Shown: piece by piece, positions 17,781 through 25,665 of the stretch
Layout of the letters: each line of letters opens with the position of its first letter
How positions within the stretch are numbered: the first letter of the stretch is position 1
Source of the DNA: Chelatococcus albus
Lineage (GTDB): Bacteria; Pseudomonadota; Alphaproteobacteria; Rhizobiales; Beijerinckiaceae
Length of the DNA: 64,000 nt
Direction: 5' to 3'
Assembly (NCBI RefSeq): GCF_030067675.1
Contig: NZ_JASJEV010000004.1
Span: forward strand, 245,121-309,120
Translations under genes and position numbers: made by a program
Notes under the pieces: generated by a model
Databases searched by the model: none
Told to the model about the DNA's origin: nothing
The model's input: only the letters and a program-made list of their open reading frames with translations

Positions 17781-18437
17781 ATGCAAGCCTCGCCCCTCCG
17801 CCGTTTTGCCAGTACTGCCGCGAGCCTCGCCGCGTTGGCCGCGGCAGGTCCCGCCCTCGCGCACCCGCACGTCTGGGTGACCGTGAAGAGCGAGATTGTC
17901 TACACGGCCGAGGGCAAGGTCAGTGGCGTGCGGCATTCCTTCGTCTTCGACGCCGCCTATTCGGCCTTTGCCGTGCAGGGCCTCGACAGGAACGGCGACG
18001 GCAAGCTCTCGCCCGACGAGCTCGCCGAGCTCGCCAAGGTCAATGTCGAGTCCCTCAACGAATACGGTTATTTCACCACGGCAAAGGCGAACGGTGCCAA
18101 GGTGCAGTTCAGCGATCCCGTCGACTACGGGCTCACGTACGAGAACAAAGCGCTGAACCTGACCTTCACGCTGCCGCTCAAGACGCCCGCCTCCGGGCGG
18201 GCTCTGGCGCTCGAGGTCTATGACCCGACCTATTTCGTTGCCTTCGCCATGGCCGAGGGAGATGATGCCGTGAAACTCGCCGGCGCGCCGCAGGGCTGCG
18301 CCAAGACCGTGACGCGGCCGAAGCCGGTCGACCCGGCCCAGCAGCAGAACCTGTCGGAAGCCTTCTTCGAGGCGCTCAACGCCTCCTCGGCCTTCGGCCA
18401 GCAGTTCTCCAACCGCGTCATCGTGGCCTGCCCGTGA
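17781..18437 (+). CDS. DUF1007 family periplasmic protein
   Basis: Secreted protein of 218 residues with a signal peptide ending in ALAHPHVW, so the mature protein probably begins at the conserved HPHVW, a likely metal ligand. An acidic stretch DRNGDGKLSPDEL (about 75) resembles an EF-hand-like loop. DUF1007 proteins are almost always paired with NicO transporters, as here by a GTGA overlap. The exact role (metal delivery to the permease) is unproven. Confidence 0.88.
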   Translation: MQASPLRRFASTAASLAALAAAGPALAHPHVWVTVKSEIVYTAEGKVSGVRHSFVFDAAYSAFAVQGLDRNGDGKLSPDELAELAKVNVESLNEYGYFTTAKANGAKVQFSDPVDYGLTYENKALNLTFTLPLKTPASGRALALEVYDPTYFVAFAMAEGDDAVKLAGAPQGCAKTVTRPKPVDPAQQQNLSEAFFEALNASSAFGQQFSNRVIVACP

Positions 18438-19477
18438 GCCCGACGACCGCCGGTCCGGAGACCCTGCCACGCGGCGGGAGCCCGACCGCCCGTCTTGCCG
18501 TGGCGCTCGCGGCGCTCCTCGTCGTCGGCGGTCTCGTTGCCCTCCTCGGCTGGCTGGCGGGCCTTTCCACGCCCGTGCCGCCCCCCGCGCCCAAGAACCC
18601 CTTCGGCACGGGGCTGCGCGAGGCGGTGCCCGCAGCGACCGGCCTCGGCGGTTTCATCCTCGCCGTGCAGTCGCAGTTCTACCGGGCGCTGACCAGTGCG
18701 GTCGCGGCACTGAAGCAGGACGGCGCGATCTGGCCGCTCGTCGGCATCGGTGTCGCCTACGGCGTCTTCCACGCTGCCGGCCCCGGCCATGGGAAGGGGC
18801 TGATCTCGGCCTATCTCGTGGCGAGCGAGCGCTCGCTGAAGCGCGGGCTCTGGATGAGCCTCGCCGCGGCGCTGCTGCAGGCCGCCGTTGCCATCGCCAT
18901 CGTCGCCTTATTCGCGCTCGCTCTCGGCGCGACAGCGCGCAGCATCAACGCCACCGCCCATACGATCGAGCTCGTGAGTTTCGGCGCAGTGGCGCTCGTC
19001 GGCGCGGTGCTCCTGTGGCGCAAGGCGGGCAAGTTCCTCACCGTGCGCGCCATGGCCCGCGGTGTGACGCCCGCACGGGCAGGCGCCTGCGACGACCACT
19101 GCGACCACGTGCACCTGCCGCCGCCCGACACGATCGACCGCATGAGGAGCTGGCGCGAGGTGGCGGGTGTCGTCGTTGCCGCCGGCATCCGCCCGTGCTC
19201 GGGCGCCATCATCGTGCTCGTCTTCGCCCTGTCGCAGGGCCTCTTCGCCGCCGGGGTGGCCGCGACCCTCGCCATGGCGCTCGGCACGGCGCTGACCACG
19301 GGCGCGCTCGCAACGCTCGCCGTCTTCGCCAAGGCCTTCGCGCTGAAACTCGCCGGCGGGCGTGGCCTCGCCGGCACCGTGGCGGTGACCGGTCTCGAAG
19401 TGCTTGCGTCGGCCTTCGTGCTGGTCCTCGGCCTCGCGCTTCTCGCCGGCCTGCGCGCGAGCGGCCTGCCGAGCTGA
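18434..19477 (+). CDS. NicO-family nickel/cobalt transporter
   Basis: Membrane protein of 347 residues, COG2215-like. Conserved features are FHAAGPGHGKGLISAYLVA (about 116), a His/Cys-rich cytoplasmic loop CDDHCDHVHLPPP (about 222) and GIRPCSGAIIVLVFALSQG (about 255). GTG 18434 overlaps the DUF1007 stop. It converges with the cobalt-type nitrile hydratase operon, which suggests cobalt supply, although no shared promoter links them and the direction of transport is not readable. Confidence 0.9.
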   Translation: MSPTTAGPETLPRGGSPTARLAVALAALLVVGGLVALLGWLAGLSTPVPPPAPKNPFGTGLREAVPAATGLGGFILAVQSQFYRALTSAVAALKQDGAIWPLVGIGVAYGVFHAAGPGHGKGLISAYLVASERSLKRGLWMSLAAALLQAAVAIAIVALFALALGATARSINATAHTIELVSFGAVALVGAVLLWRKAGKFLTVRAMARGVTPARAGACDDHCDHVHLPPPDTIDRMRSWREVAGVVVAAGIRPCSGAIIVLVFALSQGLFAAGVAATLAMALGTALTTGALATLAVFAKAFALKLAGGRGLAGTVAVTGLEVLASAFVLVLGLALLAGLRASGLPS

Positions 19478-19491
19478 CACAAGCGCTCCGG

Positions 19492-19878
19492 CTAGTCTTT
19501 CGCCAGCGGATCGTTCTCAAGGAGGATCGGCTGGCCGTGCGGCGTCGCGTGCGCGGCGCGGTCCCAGGCCTGCCGGCGTGCTTCGAGCGCCGCCGCGCTC
19601 GACACGCCCTTCTCGGCAACGAGCTGCTCCAGCGCCTTGAGCCAGTGGCGATAGTAGCTGTCGCCGAGGTCGGGATCTCCGACGGCCTGCGCGCGGCTGA
19701 TCTCGGCCGAGAGCGCCGCCGCCCATTCGGCCCAGGTGAAGACGCCGCGCTCGTGGAGCGTCACCGCCATGGCGAAGGCCTGCGCCTCCCACGGCTCGCG
19801 GAACACAGGCCCCTCGTCGTCGCGCGGCAGCGGGGCCACGCCGCAGACCGCGGCGGCAATGTCCTCATGCCGGCTCAA
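19492..19878 (-). CDS. Nitrile hydratase activator/accessory protein
   Basis: Small (128 residues) metallochaperone-type protein required for cobalt insertion and cysteine oxidation in the alpha subunit. The core DDEGPVFREPWEAQAFAMAV and FTWAEWAAAL (homologous to the beta-subunit N-terminus) and YYRHWLKALEQL match the family. The start is a TTG at 19878 lying inside the end of the beta gene (14-nt overlap); GGAGAG 5 nt upstream supports it. It is the last gene of the operon, 14 nt from the convergent NicO gene. Confidence 0.88.
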   Translation of the reverse strand: MSRHEDIAAAVCGVAPLPRDDEGPVFREPWEAQAFAMAVTLHERGVFTWAEWAAALSAEISRAQAVGDPDLGDSYYRHWLKALEQLVAEKGVSSAAALEARRQAWDRAAHATPHGQPILLENDPLAKD

Positions 19879-20524
19879 GATAGCTCTCCCAGGCGTCGAC
19901 GGAGACGGACAGCACCGGATCGGCCTCCTCGCCCCACAACTCCCGGCCGCCGAAGCGCACCACGTAGAGCCATTGCGGATGCTCGCCCTTGCCGTGCGCC
20001 ATCGTGTCGGGGAAGACGAAGACGCCGTGAATGCGCTCGACGACGCCGGTCCGGCCCCGCACATAGCGTGGCAGGCGGGTATGGCCCACCGGATGCATGA
20101 CCTTGGCGCGTACCCGCTCGCCCACGGCAAAGCGCGCCGGCGCCTCGGCCGGACGGTCGTACTGCGTGCCCCGGGCGAGCACGGCCGGCACGTCCGCAGC
20201 GGCGAGCACCCGCTTCACGGGCTTCCCCGGCGACAGCGCGCGCCCCTGCCGCAGTTCTTCCGGGCTGACGAGGTCATGCGCCACGAGGAGCTTCTCGAGC
20301 CCCTTGATCCAGATCTCGTAATAGCTCGAGGCGAGATAGTCGGCCGGGTGCAGCGTTTCGCGCGCGTGGCGGCTCGTGTCGATGCTCCACATGCCGGTGG
20401 CACCCATGGCAAGCGTCACGGCGAGTGCGCGCTTCTCCCATTCGGCGTGGAAGCGCTCCTCCTCCGGTTCCGGCACGATCGGGCCGAAGCCCATCATGCC
20501 GCCGAGGTCCTGGGCTCCGTTCAC
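19865..20524 (-). CDS. nthB: Nitrile hydratase subunit beta
   Basis: Beta subunit (219 residues) of the enzyme that hydrates nitriles to amides. Signatures are [16 protein letters not shown] at the N-terminus, the [15 protein letters not shown] helix (about 65), and the C-terminal barrel segment [17 protein letters not shown] and [13 protein letters not shown]. It starts with GTG at 20524, overlapping the alpha stop by 4 nt (GTGA) with GGAGG in front, consistent with equimolar synthesis. Confidence 0.95.
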   Translation of the reverse strand: MNGAQDLGGMMGFGPIVPEPEEERFHAEWEKRALAVTLAMGATGMWSIDTSRHARETLHPADYLASSYYEIWIKGLEKLLVAHDLVSPEELRQGRALSPGKPVKRVLAAADVPAVLARGTQYDRPAEAPARFAVGERVRAKVMHPVGHTRLPRYVRGRTGVVERIHGVFVFPDTMAHGKGEHPQWLYVVRFGGRELWGEEADPVLSVSVDAWESYLEPA

Positions 20525-21195
20525 GGCCTGACCTCCTTCGGATCGCGGGCAAGTCCGGTGCCGATCATGGAATCGCGCGTGACGAGCGCGGCGAGCTCGT
20601 CCTCGCTCCAGCCCTCGGTGCCGGCCGGGCGCATGGGGATGACGAGGTAGCGGGTCTCGGCGGTGGAGTCCCACACGCGGATCTCCGTCGTCTCGGGCAG
20701 CGTCACGCCGAAATCGGCAAGGACGCCGCGCGGATCCATGACGGCGCGCGAGCGATAGGGGGCGGACTTGTACCAGACCGGCGGCAGGCCGAGAACGGGC
20801 CAAGGATAGCAGGAGCACAGCGTGCACACGACCATGTTGTGCGTCGTGGGCGTGTTCTCGACCGTCACAATATGCTCGCCCTGCCGGCCGGTGAAGCCCA
20901 GCGACCAGATGGCCGCCGTCGCATCCTGCCGGAGCCAGTCGCGGAAGGCGGGGTCGGCCCAGGCCTTCGCCACGACCTTCGCGCCGTTGCGCGGACCGAT
21001 CTTGGTCTCGTAGGTCTCGATGAGCACGTCGAGCGCCGCGGGGTCGACATAACCCTTCTCGACGAGGATGGACTCGAGCGCCTTCACGCGCAGGGCCATC
21101 TCGGAGAGCTCGCTGCCCTCGTGCTCGTGGCCGTGATCGTGCCCGTCGTGGTCATGACTGCGATGGTGATGTTCGGCGTTCCGGTGGTCGTGCAT
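20521..21195 (-). CDS. nthA: Nitrile hydratase subunit alpha, cobalt type
   Basis: Metal-bearing subunit, 224 residues. The claw motif [11 protein letters not shown] (about 118) has Thr after the first Cys, the cobalt-type signature (iron enzymes have Ser); two of these Cys become sulfinic/sulfenic. [13 protein letters not shown] follows. The first 27 residues ([18 protein letters not shown] then HDHGHEHEG) hold eleven His, a likely metal-binding tail. The Shine-Dalgarno for ATG 21195 is weak. Followed by beta and activator in overlap. Confidence 0.95.
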   Translation of the reverse strand: MHDHRNAEHHHRSHDHDGHDHGHEHEGSELSEMALRVKALESILVEKGYVDPAALDVLIETYETKIGPRNGAKVVAKAWADPAFRDWLRQDATAAIWSLGFTGRQGEHIVTVENTPTTHNMVVCTLCSCYPWPVLGLPPVWYKSAPYRSRAVMDPRGVLADFGVTLPETTEIRVWDSTAETRYLVIPMRPAGTEGWSEDELAALVTRDSMIGTGLARDPKEVRP

Positions 21196-21261
21196 GGCGG
21201 GCCGTCGTCTTTCGCTGCTCGAGCGTCGGCGCACTCTATCCCTGCAGGCAGCCGCGGGACA

Positions 21262-21286
21262 GGCCCCGTTCGCGCATGCCGGGGCC
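21262..21286. terminator. Hairpin upstream of nitrile hydratase alpha
   Basis: GGCCCCG / CGGGGCC (7 bp, 11-nt loop) lies in the 107-nt gap between the DUF1045 gene and the alpha-subunit gene. It could partly terminate the upstream transcript and so uncouple the hydratase from the amidase part. Confidence 0.45.
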
Positions 21287-21302
21287 CCCTGCACGCCGCG
21301 GT

Positions 21303-22025
21303 TCACGCCCCCAGGGCGAAGCGCGCGAGGATGCGGAAGCGCTCGTGTGGGCCGGCCTGCCGGAAGATCGTCAAGGCGTCGATCGTCACGGGCCCCTCGG
21401 GCACGGCCGCGGCGTGCAGCGCCGCAAGCCCCGCATGGGCTCGCGTGAGCTCCGCATCCCGGAGGCGCCCCGTCAGCGTCATGTGGAAGCGGAACTCCTC
21501 GAGCACGTAGGGGTAGCCGTAGCGATCGAGATAGACGCGCTGGCGCTCGCTCAGCCGCTCGGGCCGGCGCCTGGCGCGCTCCTCCTCGCTCGGCGGCGCG
21601 CGGAACGGCTCGAAGGCCTCCACGGTCGCACGCTCAAGCGCAACGAGCGCGGCCGTCGGCTCCGGTTCGGGTTCGGTGAGCGCCAGGAAGCCGCCCTCGG
21701 CAGGATGGCGCCCGACGGGCGTGACCGCGAGGCGTGGCAGCGTGAAGGCCGAATGCGCGGCGGCGAAGTGCGCCATGGCCTCGACGAGCGAGGCCTCGGT
21801 CCGCCCCTTGGCGAGCCGGAAGGGCGCCTTGATGGTCGCGTGGAAGGCGTAGCGTCGCGGCTCCTCCGTCAGGGCGCGGAACGTCGCGGCGTCGAAACCC
21901 GGCGGCCGGGTCTGGGGCACGTCCGTGCCGCTCGCCCCGTCATAGCCGATGACCGAGGAGCCGAAGCGCCAGAGAGCGCTGTCGGCGGGAGGGGCGAAAT
22001 AGATGGCATAGCGAGCGGCGGGCAT
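21303..22025 (-). CDS. DUF1045 family 2H-phosphoesterase-like protein
   Basis: 240 residues with two H-x-T/S-x motifs, HATIK (about 68) and HMTLTG (about 180), typical of 2H phosphoesterases. The family is annotated as associated with phosphonate metabolism (putative PhnN partner) in other genomes, but no phn gene is here. The start [13 protein letters not shown] at 22025 is chosen on family grounds; the ribosome site is poor. Its place between amidase and nitrile hydratase may be incidental. Confidence 0.8.
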   Translation of the reverse strand: MPAARYAIYFAPPADSALWRFGSSVIGYDGASGTDVPQTRPPGFDAATFRALTEEPRRYAFHATIKAPFRLAKGRTEASLVEAMAHFAAAHSAFTLPRLAVTPVGRHPAEGGFLALTEPEPEPTAALVALERATVEAFEPFRAPPSEEERARRRPERLSERQRVYLDRYGYPYVLEEFRFHMTLTGRLRDAELTRAHAGLAALHAAAVPEGPVTIDALTIFRQAGPHERFRILARFALGA

Positions 22026-22116
22026 GGCAGAGGCTCGTCCTGGGAAGCGAAGCGGGCCGGCGATGGAGGACCGCTGCATCGCCGTGCCCCTCGACAGTTT
22101 GATGACGCGACTGCCC

Positions 22117-23313
22117 TCAGGCGACGCGCACGGCAGCAGCGTCGGCGAGCCGCAGCGCGAGCCCGACGAGGGTGCGGTCGCAGCCCGGACGACCGAGAAG
22201 CGACAGGCCGAGCGGAGCGCCGTCCTTCATGGCGACGGGCACCGTGATCTGCGGGAAACCGCTCAGGCCGGACAGACACAGAAGATGCAATGCCTGCGTG
22301 CGGAAATCTTCGAGCGCTCCCTCCGAGGCGGAGAGAAGGGGCGCGACATCCGGCACCGTGGGCAGCACCAGCACGTCGCCACCGTTGACAAGGCGCCCGA
22401 GATGGGCGCGGAAGACCTCGCGCACGCGTCCGGCTTCCTCGACCTCGGCGTCCGTAACGCCGCGGGCATAGGCGAAACGCTCGGCGACGCCCGGGCCGAG
22501 GGGCGGCGCATAGCGCTCGATGAAGGCCCCGTCCGCTTCCCAGGCCTCGCGGCCCTGCAGGCGGCGGAAGGTCCAGTAGAGCTCCTCGTGGCCGCTCACG
22601 GTCTCCTCGAGCGCACGCATGTCCTGCAGGCGCAACGAGGCGCGCGTCAGGGCGGCCTTCAGAACGCGGGCCGCCTCTGGGGTGGCGCGGGCGAAGAGGT
22701 CTTCCGCCACGAGGAGCGCCGGCTCGTCGGTGAGCGGAGCGGGATCGTCGCCGAGGAGCACCTCGGCCACCGCCTCGAAGGTTGCCGCATCGCGGGCGAA
22801 GAAGCCCGCCGTATCGAAGCTCGGCGCGAGCGGCAGACAGCCGTCGAGGGAGAGGCGCCCGTGCGTCGGACGGATGCCGAAGAGCCCGCAATAGCTTGCC
22901 GGGGCGCGCACGGAGCCGCCGGTATCGGTGCCGAGCGCGATATCGGCGAGGTGGCCGGAGACGGCCGAGGCCGAGCCGGAGGAGGAGCCGCCGGGAATGC
23001 GCTCCGGCGCGGCGGCATTCACCGGCGTGCCAAAATGGGCGTTCTTGCCGTTCATCGCGAAGGCAAGTTCGTCCGTCACCGTCTTGCCGACGAAACGGGC
23101 ACCGGCGTCGAGGAGCTGCTGCACGAGCGGCGCCGTCGTCTGCTTGATGCCCGAGCGGACGAGCATCAGAGGGTTGCCGCCGCTCGTCGGATAGCCGGCG
23201 ACGTCGTAGAGATCCTTGACGGCGAGCCTGAGCCCGGCGAGCGGCCCCTCCGGCGCATGCGCGACAGGCACTTCGGGATAGGGCATGAAGGCATGCAGGT
23301 GATCGTCATGCAT
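22117..23313 (-). CDS. Amidase-signature family amidase
   Basis: Hydrolyses amides to acids, 398 residues. The Ser-cisSer-Lys triad is visible: Lys in LAVKDLYDV (about 34), cis-Ser in IPGGSSSGSAS (about 112) and nucleophile Ser in GTDTGGSVRAPASY (about 133), followed by CGLFGIRPT. It is shorter than typical AtzF/GatA (about 470), resembling the short amidases found near nitrile hydratases. AAGGA lies 8 nt before ATG 23313. With the hydratase downstream it completes nitrile to amide to acid. Confidence 0.9.
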   Translation of the reverse strand: MHDDHLHAFMPYPEVPVAHAPEGPLAGLRLAVKDLYDVAGYPTSGGNPLMLVRSGIKQTTAPLVQQLLDAGARFVGKTVTDELAFAMNGKNAHFGTPVNAAAPERIPGGSSSGSASAVSGHLADIALGTDTGGSVRAPASYCGLFGIRPTHGRLSLDGCLPLAPSFDTAGFFARDAATFEAVAEVLLGDDPAPLTDEPALLVAEDLFARATPEAARVLKAALTRASLRLQDMRALEETVSGHEELYWTFRRLQGREAWEADGAFIERYAPPLGPGVAERFAYARGVTDAEVEEAGRVREVFRAHLGRLVNGGDVLVLPTVPDVAPLLSASEGALEDFRTQALHLLCLSGLSGFPQITVPVAMKDGAPLGLSLLGRPGCDRTLVGLALRLADAAAVRVA

Positions 23314-23355
23314 CGCCGGTTCCTTGCAGCTTGATCGTCATGAACGAATGAAGGC

Positions 23356-24936
23356 TCACAGGCCCGCCGCCGTCCCCGTGCCGCGCGGGTCGTGAGCCGC
23401 CTCGACACGGCCGCGCGCATGGCGGAGCACGAGGCCGCCGCACCCGAAGGGTGGCACCGTCGTGTCGCCCTGCTCCACGGCATGGCCTGCACGCCGCAGC
23501 GCGCGGACCACTGACGGATCGGCCGCCTCCTCGACGGCGAGGATGACCGTCTCGCCGGCCGCATCCGGCCGCAGGCACCAGCGCGGCGCGGCGAGCACCG
23601 CAGCCGGTTCGTCGCCGGTCCGCAGGGCGGCGATGAGCTGCACGACGACGTCCCCGCGGTCCGCGCTCGCGCCACAGGCCGTAACGCGGCCGTCGTCCCA
23701 AGCGACCACCGCAGCATCAAGCACGTCGGGCGCTCGGCCCGGACGCAGATGTTCTGCGGCAAGGGAATGGAGCGAGAAGGCCCCCGCCCAGCCTTGCCAG
23801 AGCATCCCCGTGCACGGCAGGACGCAGCCCGAGCCGAACGGAGCGCCGAGCGACTGGCTCAGGCCGACGACATTGCCGGCCATGTCGGCGGCGGCGATGA
23901 ACACGCCCGATGCCGGGAACGGGACAGCCGGCGGCGGTGCGCCGACGCCCTCCGCCGTGATGCGCGCGGCGAGCCGGTCGAGATCGAGGCCGGCGAGAGG
24001 CGCGGGCACCTCTGCCTCGGCCGCCGCTCGCAGCGCCCGCTTGCGCGCCTCGACGAGGGCGTGGATGCCGACCGCGTCGCGCGCTGCCCTCGGCGCGAGC
24101 CGATCCCGCAGTCCGGCCGTCGAGGCCAGCACCATCCCGCGCCGCGAGCGCGCGACGTGCAGGGTCGCGCCATCGAGGGCGGCGGCCTCTGCCTCGCGCG
24201 CCTCGGCACGGCAGGTTTCGAGATCGCGCCGCGTCACCGGCGCGCCGAAACGCTCAAGATCGACAGCGAGCTCGCGGCCGACGTCGCCCCGATGGAAATC
24301 GGCGAGGCCGGCATGGGCGAGATGGTCGATGACGGCAGCGAGTGCCGGCTGCGTCAGGGAGCGGCGGACTGCCGGCGGCTTTTCCCCGTTGAGGAAGGTC
24401 TCGGCGAAGCCCGGGGCCTCGCCGAGGGCGGCAAGGTCGACGCGCGCCGCCGCCTCAAGGTCTGGCGGGACGGCCACGCCGGTGCGTGCGTGCTGCAGGG
24501 CCTCCGCCAGCAGCATGTCGAGCGGCATCCTGCCCCCGAGATGGCGGGCGAGGTCCAGCGCCACGGCCCAGCCCGCGACGGCGGCGGCCACCGTGAGCGC
24601 CGCATGGCCGCCGCGCCGCGGCAAAGCCTCATAGCCCATGGCGCGGTAGCGATCGGCGGTGGCGAGAGCGCCGGCGGGGCCGGCGGCGTCGATGACCCAG
24701 GCCCGGCCCGAGGCGGCGCGCACGACGAAGAAGGCATCGCCGCCAAGACCGTTGAGATGCGGCAGGACGACCGCGCTCGTCGCCGCCATGCCGAGCGCCG
24801 CTTCGAGGGCGTTCGCCCCTGCGGCCAGAAGATTGCGGCCCGTTTCGGCAACGAGCGGATGGGGCGCCGCGACGGCGGCGGAGGAGAATGTCGGCGTGTC
24901 GAGCATCGGATGCGGAGGCAAATCGGGGCGGCGCAT
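23356..24936 (-). CDS. Gamma-glutamyltransferase-like protein lacking the canonical catalytic Thr
   Basis: 526 residues of the Ntn-hydrolase GGT family by overall pattern: N-terminal block FSSAAVAAPHPLVAETGRNLL, GLGGDAFFVV (about 65), and the small-subunit blocks AGNVVGLSQSLGAPFGSG and PCTGMLW. The autoprocessing site, normally TTHxSVxD, reads ASGVFIAAAD, so the nucleophilic Thr is absent and only a Ser one position earlier remains. No signal peptide. Start 24936 is uncertain (MLDTPTF 30 nt later is possible). It is 42 nt ahead of the amidase and may form the head of the nitrile operon. Confidence 0.78.
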   Translation of the reverse strand: MRRPDLPPHPMLDTPTFSSAAVAAPHPLVAETGRNLLAAGANALEAALGMAATSAVVLPHLNGLGGDAFFVVRAASGRAWVIDAAGPAGALATADRYRAMGYEALPRRGGHAALTVAAAVAGWAVALDLARHLGGRMPLDMLLAEALQHARTGVAVPPDLEAAARVDLAALGEAPGFAETFLNGEKPPAVRRSLTQPALAAVIDHLAHAGLADFHRGDVGRELAVDLERFGAPVTRRDLETCRAEAREAEAAALDGATLHVARSRRGMVLASTAGLRDRLAPRAARDAVGIHALVEARKRALRAAAEAEVPAPLAGLDLDRLAARITAEGVGAPPPAVPFPASGVFIAAADMAGNVVGLSQSLGAPFGSGCVLPCTGMLWQGWAGAFSLHSLAAEHLRPGRAPDVLDAAVVAWDDGRVTACGASADRGDVVVQLIAALRTGDEPAAVLAAPRWCLRPDAAGETVILAVEEAADPSVVRALRRAGHAVEQGDTTVPPFGCGGLVLRHARGRVEAAHDPRGTGTAAGL

Positions 24937-25046
24937 CCTTGCATGGGGAGGCGCCTTTGAGGTAGTGCGTGAAACGCACCCCGGGCGGCGGGGCCTGCCG
25001 CGCGCCGCCCGCTGCCGCCGCGAAACCTGTCCGGAAGGAGTATCCG

Positions 25047-25295
25047 TTGGCCGAGACCGCGCACACCCGCTTCAACCTGCGCAACTTCATCACGCTCGTC
25101 TGCGTGACGATCCTCGTGGGCACGGAAGTGTTCGGCGTGGCCTTCGCCGCCGGCTGGGCGCTCGCCGGCCTGTTCGAGCTCGGCACGACGGTCGAGTACA
25201 TCTTCATGGCGGCCTTCGGCCTCGTCGGCCTGTGGCTCATGAAGTCCTTCGTGCACAAGGCCTTGCAGGTCGAGCCGATCAACGAGCGGGTGTGA
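25047..25295 (+). CDS. Small two-helix membrane protein of unknown function
   Basis: 82 residues with two predicted membrane segments (about 13-42 and 50-70) and a short charged tail. I do not recognise the family. The start is a TTG at 25047 because GGAAGGAG lies 6 nt upstream; no such site precedes the upstream ATG frame. It is divergent from the GGT-like gene and overlaps the DUF1850 gene tail to tail by 17 nt. Confidence 0.65.
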   Translation: MAETAHTRFNLRNFITLVCVTILVGTEVFGVAFAAGWALAGLFELGTTVEYIFMAAFGLVGLWLMKSFVHKALQVEPINERV

Positions 25296-25665
25296 GCCCC
25301 CGCCAGCACGGTTTCATCACGACCGGATCGGCATCCGCGGGCAGGAGTTCGTCCATCGCCCTGCAGCCGGACCGCGTGCACACCCGCCAGTCCGCCGTCG
25401 CGCCCGAGCGACGCAGGATGACCTCGCCGAGCGGGGGCAGATGCGGCGTCCAGCGCCACGCGCCACCGGTGAACCGGGCATCAGGCGGCGGTTCCATGCC
25501 GGCGCCGGATCCGCGCACGCGCGCCTCGCGGAGGACGAGGCCCTGCGCCGTTGCCGCCCAATCCTCCTCCCAGGCGGTCTTCTCGACCGAATGCGTCCAG
25601 GCGAGCGTGGCGGCATCCACGCCGAGGCGCACGACGAGCGCCCCGGCGACGAGGCAGAGGCTCAC
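25279..25665 (-). CDS. DUF1850 domain protein, TAXI-TRAP partner
   Basis: 128 residues, starting with a hydrophobic segment LCLVAGALVVRLG and then TLAWTHSVEKTAWEEDW, the typical DUF1850 W-x-HSVE block. The GTG start (25665) overlaps the TRAP permease stop as GTGA. DUF1850 proteins accompany fused TAXI-type TRAP permeases and are thought to be membrane-anchored periplasmic helpers. Confidence 0.85.
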   Translation of the reverse strand: MSLCLVAGALVVRLGVDAATLAWTHSVEKTAWEEDWAATAQGLVLREARVRGSGAGMEPPPDARFTGGAWRWTPHLPPLGEVILRRSGATADWRVCTRSGCRAMDELLPADADPVVMKPCWRGLTPAR

